Assembly: GCA_045223915.1 (NCBI GenBank)
Contig: JBGUZU010000017.1
Location: forward strand, 1-64,000
DNA from: Ruminimicrobiellum sp045223915
GTDB taxonomy: Bacteria; Elusimicrobiota; Endomicrobiia; Endomicrobiales; Endomicrobiaceae
DNA: 64,000 bases
Direction of reading: 5' to 3'
The notes beneath the pieces are model-generated. The model was not told the origin of the DNA. It searched no databases and worked only from the letters and a program-made list of their open reading frames with translations. The stretch's first letter is position 1. Each line of letters begins with the position of its first letter. Both the position numbers and the translations under genes were made by a program. Of the stretch, positions 62,124-64,000 are shown in pieces.

Positions 62124-62299
62124 GTTTTTAATTTCAACCCCTTTTTAGAGTAAATTTGGTTGCGACAAGTTTCATATTCAATACACAACTTATCTGCAAT
62201 ATCTTCTATTCTTAAATGGCTCTGCTTCCATAAAGAAAATAGTTGCTTTTGCCTATATATTTTCTCGTTTGCTAATTGCGAATCTAAATTGTTTTGCAA
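62042..62299 (-). CDS. Small helix-turn-helix-like phage protein
   Basis: An 85-residue frame from TTG 62299, which follows AAGGA at seven bases. Residues about 28-55 (LRIEDIADKLCIEYETCR, then NQIYSKKG) look like a helix-turn-helix. Small DNA-binding subunits of terminase are of this size and lie in this area, but the gene is downstream of the large subunit here and overlaps both neighbours (47 and 82 bases), so the real extent is uncertain. Confidence 0.42.
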   Translation of the reverse strand: MQNNLDSQLANEKIYRQKQLFSLWKQSHLRIEDIADKLCIEYETCRNQIYSKKGLKLKTWIKYYILFTKSIKESGHRNDYISSEQ

Positions 62300-62666
62300 G
62301 ATAATTCCTTAAATATATGCTTCCGTATGTTCCGTTAACAATTTTACTTATTGCCGGTGCAGAAGTATCTAAATCTTTAAACTTTTCGTTTGCTTTTATT
62401 AAACTTGCCACTTCTTTTGCTCCTAACCCTGAATTGTTATACAAAAGCTTAAATTCTTCATCGGTAAATAGTTCAATGTATTTATCGTCTTTCGCATAAG
62501 AATTTAATTTTTGTCCTAATTCTTCTATCTTTACACCGAAAACGGATAACTGTTGTTGAAGTAAATCTATTCTTTGATTTGCTCTTAATGGGTCTCTAAC
62601 AGTTTTTAAATCGTCTATTTGAAACTGCATATCGTTTATTCTTTGTTCTAATTGTTCTATTGTCAT
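62253..62666 (-). CDS. Phage protein with coiled coil, unknown
   Basis: A 137-residue protein: N-terminal coiled coil (about 1-55, IEQLEQRINDMQFQIDDL) then a helical domain (LFTDEEFKLLYNNSG, GAKEVASLIKANEKF). ATG at 62666 overlaps the stop of the gene before it (shares one base). No family recognised. Confidence 0.55.
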   Translation of the reverse strand: MTIEQLEQRINDMQFQIDDLKTVRDPLRANQRIDLLQQQLSVFGVKIEELGQKLNSYAKDDKYIELFTDEEFKLLYNNSGLGAKEVASLIKANEKFKDLDTSAPAISKIVNGTYGSIYLRNYLAKQFRFAISKRENI

Positions 62667-62902
62667 TATTTGTTCTCCTTTTTCGGCATTTCAAGATATT
62701 TTCCTGCAATGTTTAATAATGCCACCGTTTGAATAATAAAAAAACACTCTTTCATTTCTTCGTTGTAAAATTTGCATACTTCACCTAAACAGCCCATTGG
62801 AACAAATTTCGGTGCTAATTTCGGCTCTTTACTTAACGGATTTTGTGCAAATAATGCTTCCGTGTTACTGCAAATCGGACATACTTTTACTTTACTCTCC
62901 AC
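62666..62902 (-). CDS. Small zinc-finger-like phage protein (78 aa)
   Basis: CPICSN near the N-terminus and GCLGEVCKF in the middle give a C-x2-C ... C-x4-C arrangement consistent with a zinc site. The rest is hydrophobic and helical. It overlaps the upstream gene by 11 bases. Function unknown. Confidence 0.55.
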   Translation of the reverse strand: MESKVKVCPICSNTEALFAQNPLSKEPKLAPKFVPMGCLGEVCKFYNEEMKECFFIIQTVALLNIAGKYLEMPKKENK

Positions 62903-63080
62903 AAGAATTTCCCCCTTTTAGTTGTTTTAGTTTTTCTTCTGCTTTACTTAATTCTTCTTTATATACCGGATAAAACGGATAACTCTCTCCATACTGTTTA
63001 ATTAACCGTTTCAATGCCGATATTCTGTTTTTATAAATTGCTTCTTTGTTATCTCGTGCATAATATCCGAATATACTCAT
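62892..63080 (-). CDS. Small phage protein, unknown (62 aa)
   Basis: A basic helical protein (NRISALKRLIKQYGESY, EELSKAEEKLKQLKGG). Start ATG at 63080, one base after the gene before it. No family recognised. Confidence 0.5.
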   Translation of the reverse strand: MSIFGYYARDNKEAIYKNRISALKRLIKQYGESYPFYPVYKEELSKAEEKLKQLKGGNSCGE

Positions 63081-63081
63081 C

Positions 63082-63300
63082 TTATGCCCACTTACTCATT
63101 TTGTCTTGTTTTGCTTCTTTTTCCATTTTCTCAAGCAAACTGCCTTTATTTGTTTTCCATTTAATCTTTGGAACTATGTTTAAGCTCTGCAATGGCTCTT
63201 TTTTTAGCACAAAAGTAAAATATACTGCTCTTAATACCATAAGAATAAAAACATAAGCTAAAATCAAAAATAGTGCGAAATAAATCAAGTTTTCTTTCAT
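63082..63300 (-). CDS. Small phage membrane protein (72 aa)
   Basis: One long hydrophobic helix (about 4-32, LIYFALFLILAYVFILMVLR) followed by a Lys-rich cytoplasmic-type tail. ATG overlaps the upstream stop by 4 bases. A membrane protein placed between terminase and portal is unusual for a head module; its role is unknown. Confidence 0.55.
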   Translation of the reverse strand: MKENLIYFALFLILAYVFILMVLRAVYFTFVLKKEPLQSLNIVPKIKWKTNKGSLLEKMEKEAKQDKMSKWA

Positions 63301-63614
63301 TGTTTAATCTCTTGTAATCTGCCTTTCATTTTGTTTAACTGCTCTTGTTTATCTTCGTCATCTAACAAAACAAAACCTTTAATTAAATCAAAAATCATAA
63401 TATCTCTTTGTATTTTCTCTTGCTCCGTGTTTGTTTTGTCTTTTAACCAATTTTTATATTCTTTTTGTAAAACTGCCTTTTTTATATCTGTTAACACTTC
63501 AAGATAATCAAGAATAATGTTATATCTCGGCTCTTGATTTATACTTTCAAAACCAACACAAACATTCATTTCGTCTTGTTTACAAAGTTTTTTACACCTT
63601 TCACAAATTCTCAT
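63297..63614 (-). CDS. Small phage protein with N-terminal cysteine pair (105 aa)
   Basis: N-terminus MRICERCKKLCKQDEMNVC has a C-x2-C-x3-C cluster, then a helical charged body (IKKAVLQKEYKNWLKDKT, DDEDKQEQLNKMKGRLQ). It directly follows the terminase stop. No family recognised. Confidence 0.55.
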   Translation of the reverse strand: MRICERCKKLCKQDEMNVCVGFESINQEPRYNIILDYLEVLTDIKKAVLQKEYKNWLKDKTNTEQEKIQRDIMIFDLIKGFVLLDDEDKQEQLNKMKGRLQEIKQ

Positions 63615-64000
63615 TTAACCCCACAAACCTTTACTTGTTTTACTTGCTCTTTTAATATTTGCATAAGCAATACTTCTTTTATAATCTTCCATATCTTGTT
63701 TTTGATGCACTGTTTCCGACATTCTTTCGTTATAACTTACTCCCATTAACCTAAACGAATCTGCACCGTGCGAAGTCCAATCGTGTTCCGGCTCGTTAGA
63801 ATATGTCATAGCTATCGGATTTTCTTTTCTGTGATAGTTAGATAAAGCTGAAATCCCTTCTTCGCATTTAACCTTATCAAACCAACACTTTTCAAATATC
63901 AACTTACAAGCATTTATTCCGTCTGCAATAGAACTTGCTTTTACTACTTCCGTCTTAAATCCCTGCTGTTCCAATGTTTCTGCTCTGCTTCTACCGTTAG
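63615..64000 (-). CDS. Terminase large subunit, C-terminal part (5' end beyond window)
   Basis: The frame is open from the right edge: ...NGRSRAETLEQQGFKTEV. It carries the C-terminal nuclease-domain signature of large terminases, ISALSNYHRKE followed by EPEHDWTSHGADSFRLM, where the Asp of the HGADSFR motif is a metal ligand. The ATPase half lies outside the window. A TTG inside (63972-63974) could be mistaken for a start, but the frame upstream of it matches the family. The enzyme packages and cuts the phage DNA. Confidence 0.85.
   Translation of the reverse strand, partial: NGRSRAETLEQQGFKTEVVKASSIADGINACKLIFEKCWFDKVKCEEGISALSNYHRKENPIAMTYSNEPEHDWTSHGADSFRLMGVSYNERMSETVHQKQDMEDYKRSIAYANIKRASKTSKGLWG

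Larger units (their letters stand above)
42780..64000 (-). mobile_element. Prophage (late genes), left part of element; continues beyond the right edge
   Basis: All genes from 42,867 to 64,000 are on the minus strand and read as a phage late block: terminase, portal, scaffold, capsid, connector, tail hub, ejection proteins, fibres, lysis. No tape-measure, sheath or tube gene is found, and the portal is about 700 residues, so a short-tailed phage is inferred. The left junction lies somewhere between the HIT promoter (42,715) and the first small phage gene (42,867); the start given is approximate. Sequence at 42,812-42,833 has a 9-base imperfect direct repeat (GGTCTAATT / GGACTAATT) that could belong to an attachment site, but the other end is not in view. 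No integrase, repressor or tRNA gene is seen. Confidence 0.85.

Overview
The window reads as a low-GC, double-membraned bacterium carrying a prophage. A complete lipid A block (lpxD, an lpxC-fabZ fusion, lpxA, lpxI) sits beside bamA, MurE has the meso-diaminopimelate signature DNPR, and there is a SprA-like outer-membrane giant and a Pmp-like autotransporter. This mix, including fused LpxC-FabZ and LpxI, would fit an Elusimicrobiota-type or similar gut/animal-associated Gram-negative. That taxonomic guess is inference only; no rRNA gene is present to settle it.

Chromosomal part (1-42,780). A repeat-rich autotransporter adhesin runs off the left edge (1-2939, minus). After a 340-base gap holding palindromic repeats and a terminator come psd-pssA (phosphatidylethanolamine synthesis) and tmk-holB-PSP1 (minus). 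A divergent promoter pair at 7223-7308 separates these from a plus-strand block: a coiled-coil zinc-ribbon protein, RNase P RNA (rnpB), then the division/cell-wall cluster rsmH-ftsL-ftsI-murE-murF-mraY-murD-ftsW-murG with surE overlapping the end. These genes supply lipid II precursors and the septal SEDS/PBP pair. On the minus strand follow a TMTC-like membrane TPR protein, a small exported protein, an oligopeptide-binding lipoprotein, the SprA-like protein and comF. Next is the bamA-lpxD-lpxC/fabZ-lpxA-lpxI operon, with its own promoter and a strong terminator; it couples outer-membrane protein insertion with lipid A synthesis. The BamA has a roughly 280-residue charged coiled coil inserted in POTRA4. 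Then come nif3-like-dnaG-rpoD and HIT-rpsU, each with good promoters or terminators.

Prophage part (about 42,780-64,000, genes all on minus). From the right edge leftward: terminase large subunit (cut by the edge), small head-region genes, P22-sized portal, scaffold, major capsid protein, decoration-like protein, connector/adaptor, a long tail-hub/stabilisation-like protein, three ejection-type virion proteins, fibre genes and a lysis cassette. There is no tape measure, sheath or tail tube, so I infer a short-tailed (podovirus-like) phage. Integrase and repressor would lie beyond the right edge. The largest ejection-type protein ends in what looks like a PBECR-type nuclease domain. A fibre-region protein combines an InlB-B-like repeat, a PKD-like segment and BspA-type leucine-rich repeats.

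The least explained DNA is in the late region of the prophage: two compact plus-strand (antisense) RNA cassettes with promoter-like and terminator-like ends (48,895-49,037 and 44,494-44,598); two overlapping reading frames sharing one ribosome-binding site with spanin-like topologies (44,021-44,372); a set of tiny cysteine-rich proteins; and two structured non-coding stretches (43,741-44,020 and 45,300-45,565).
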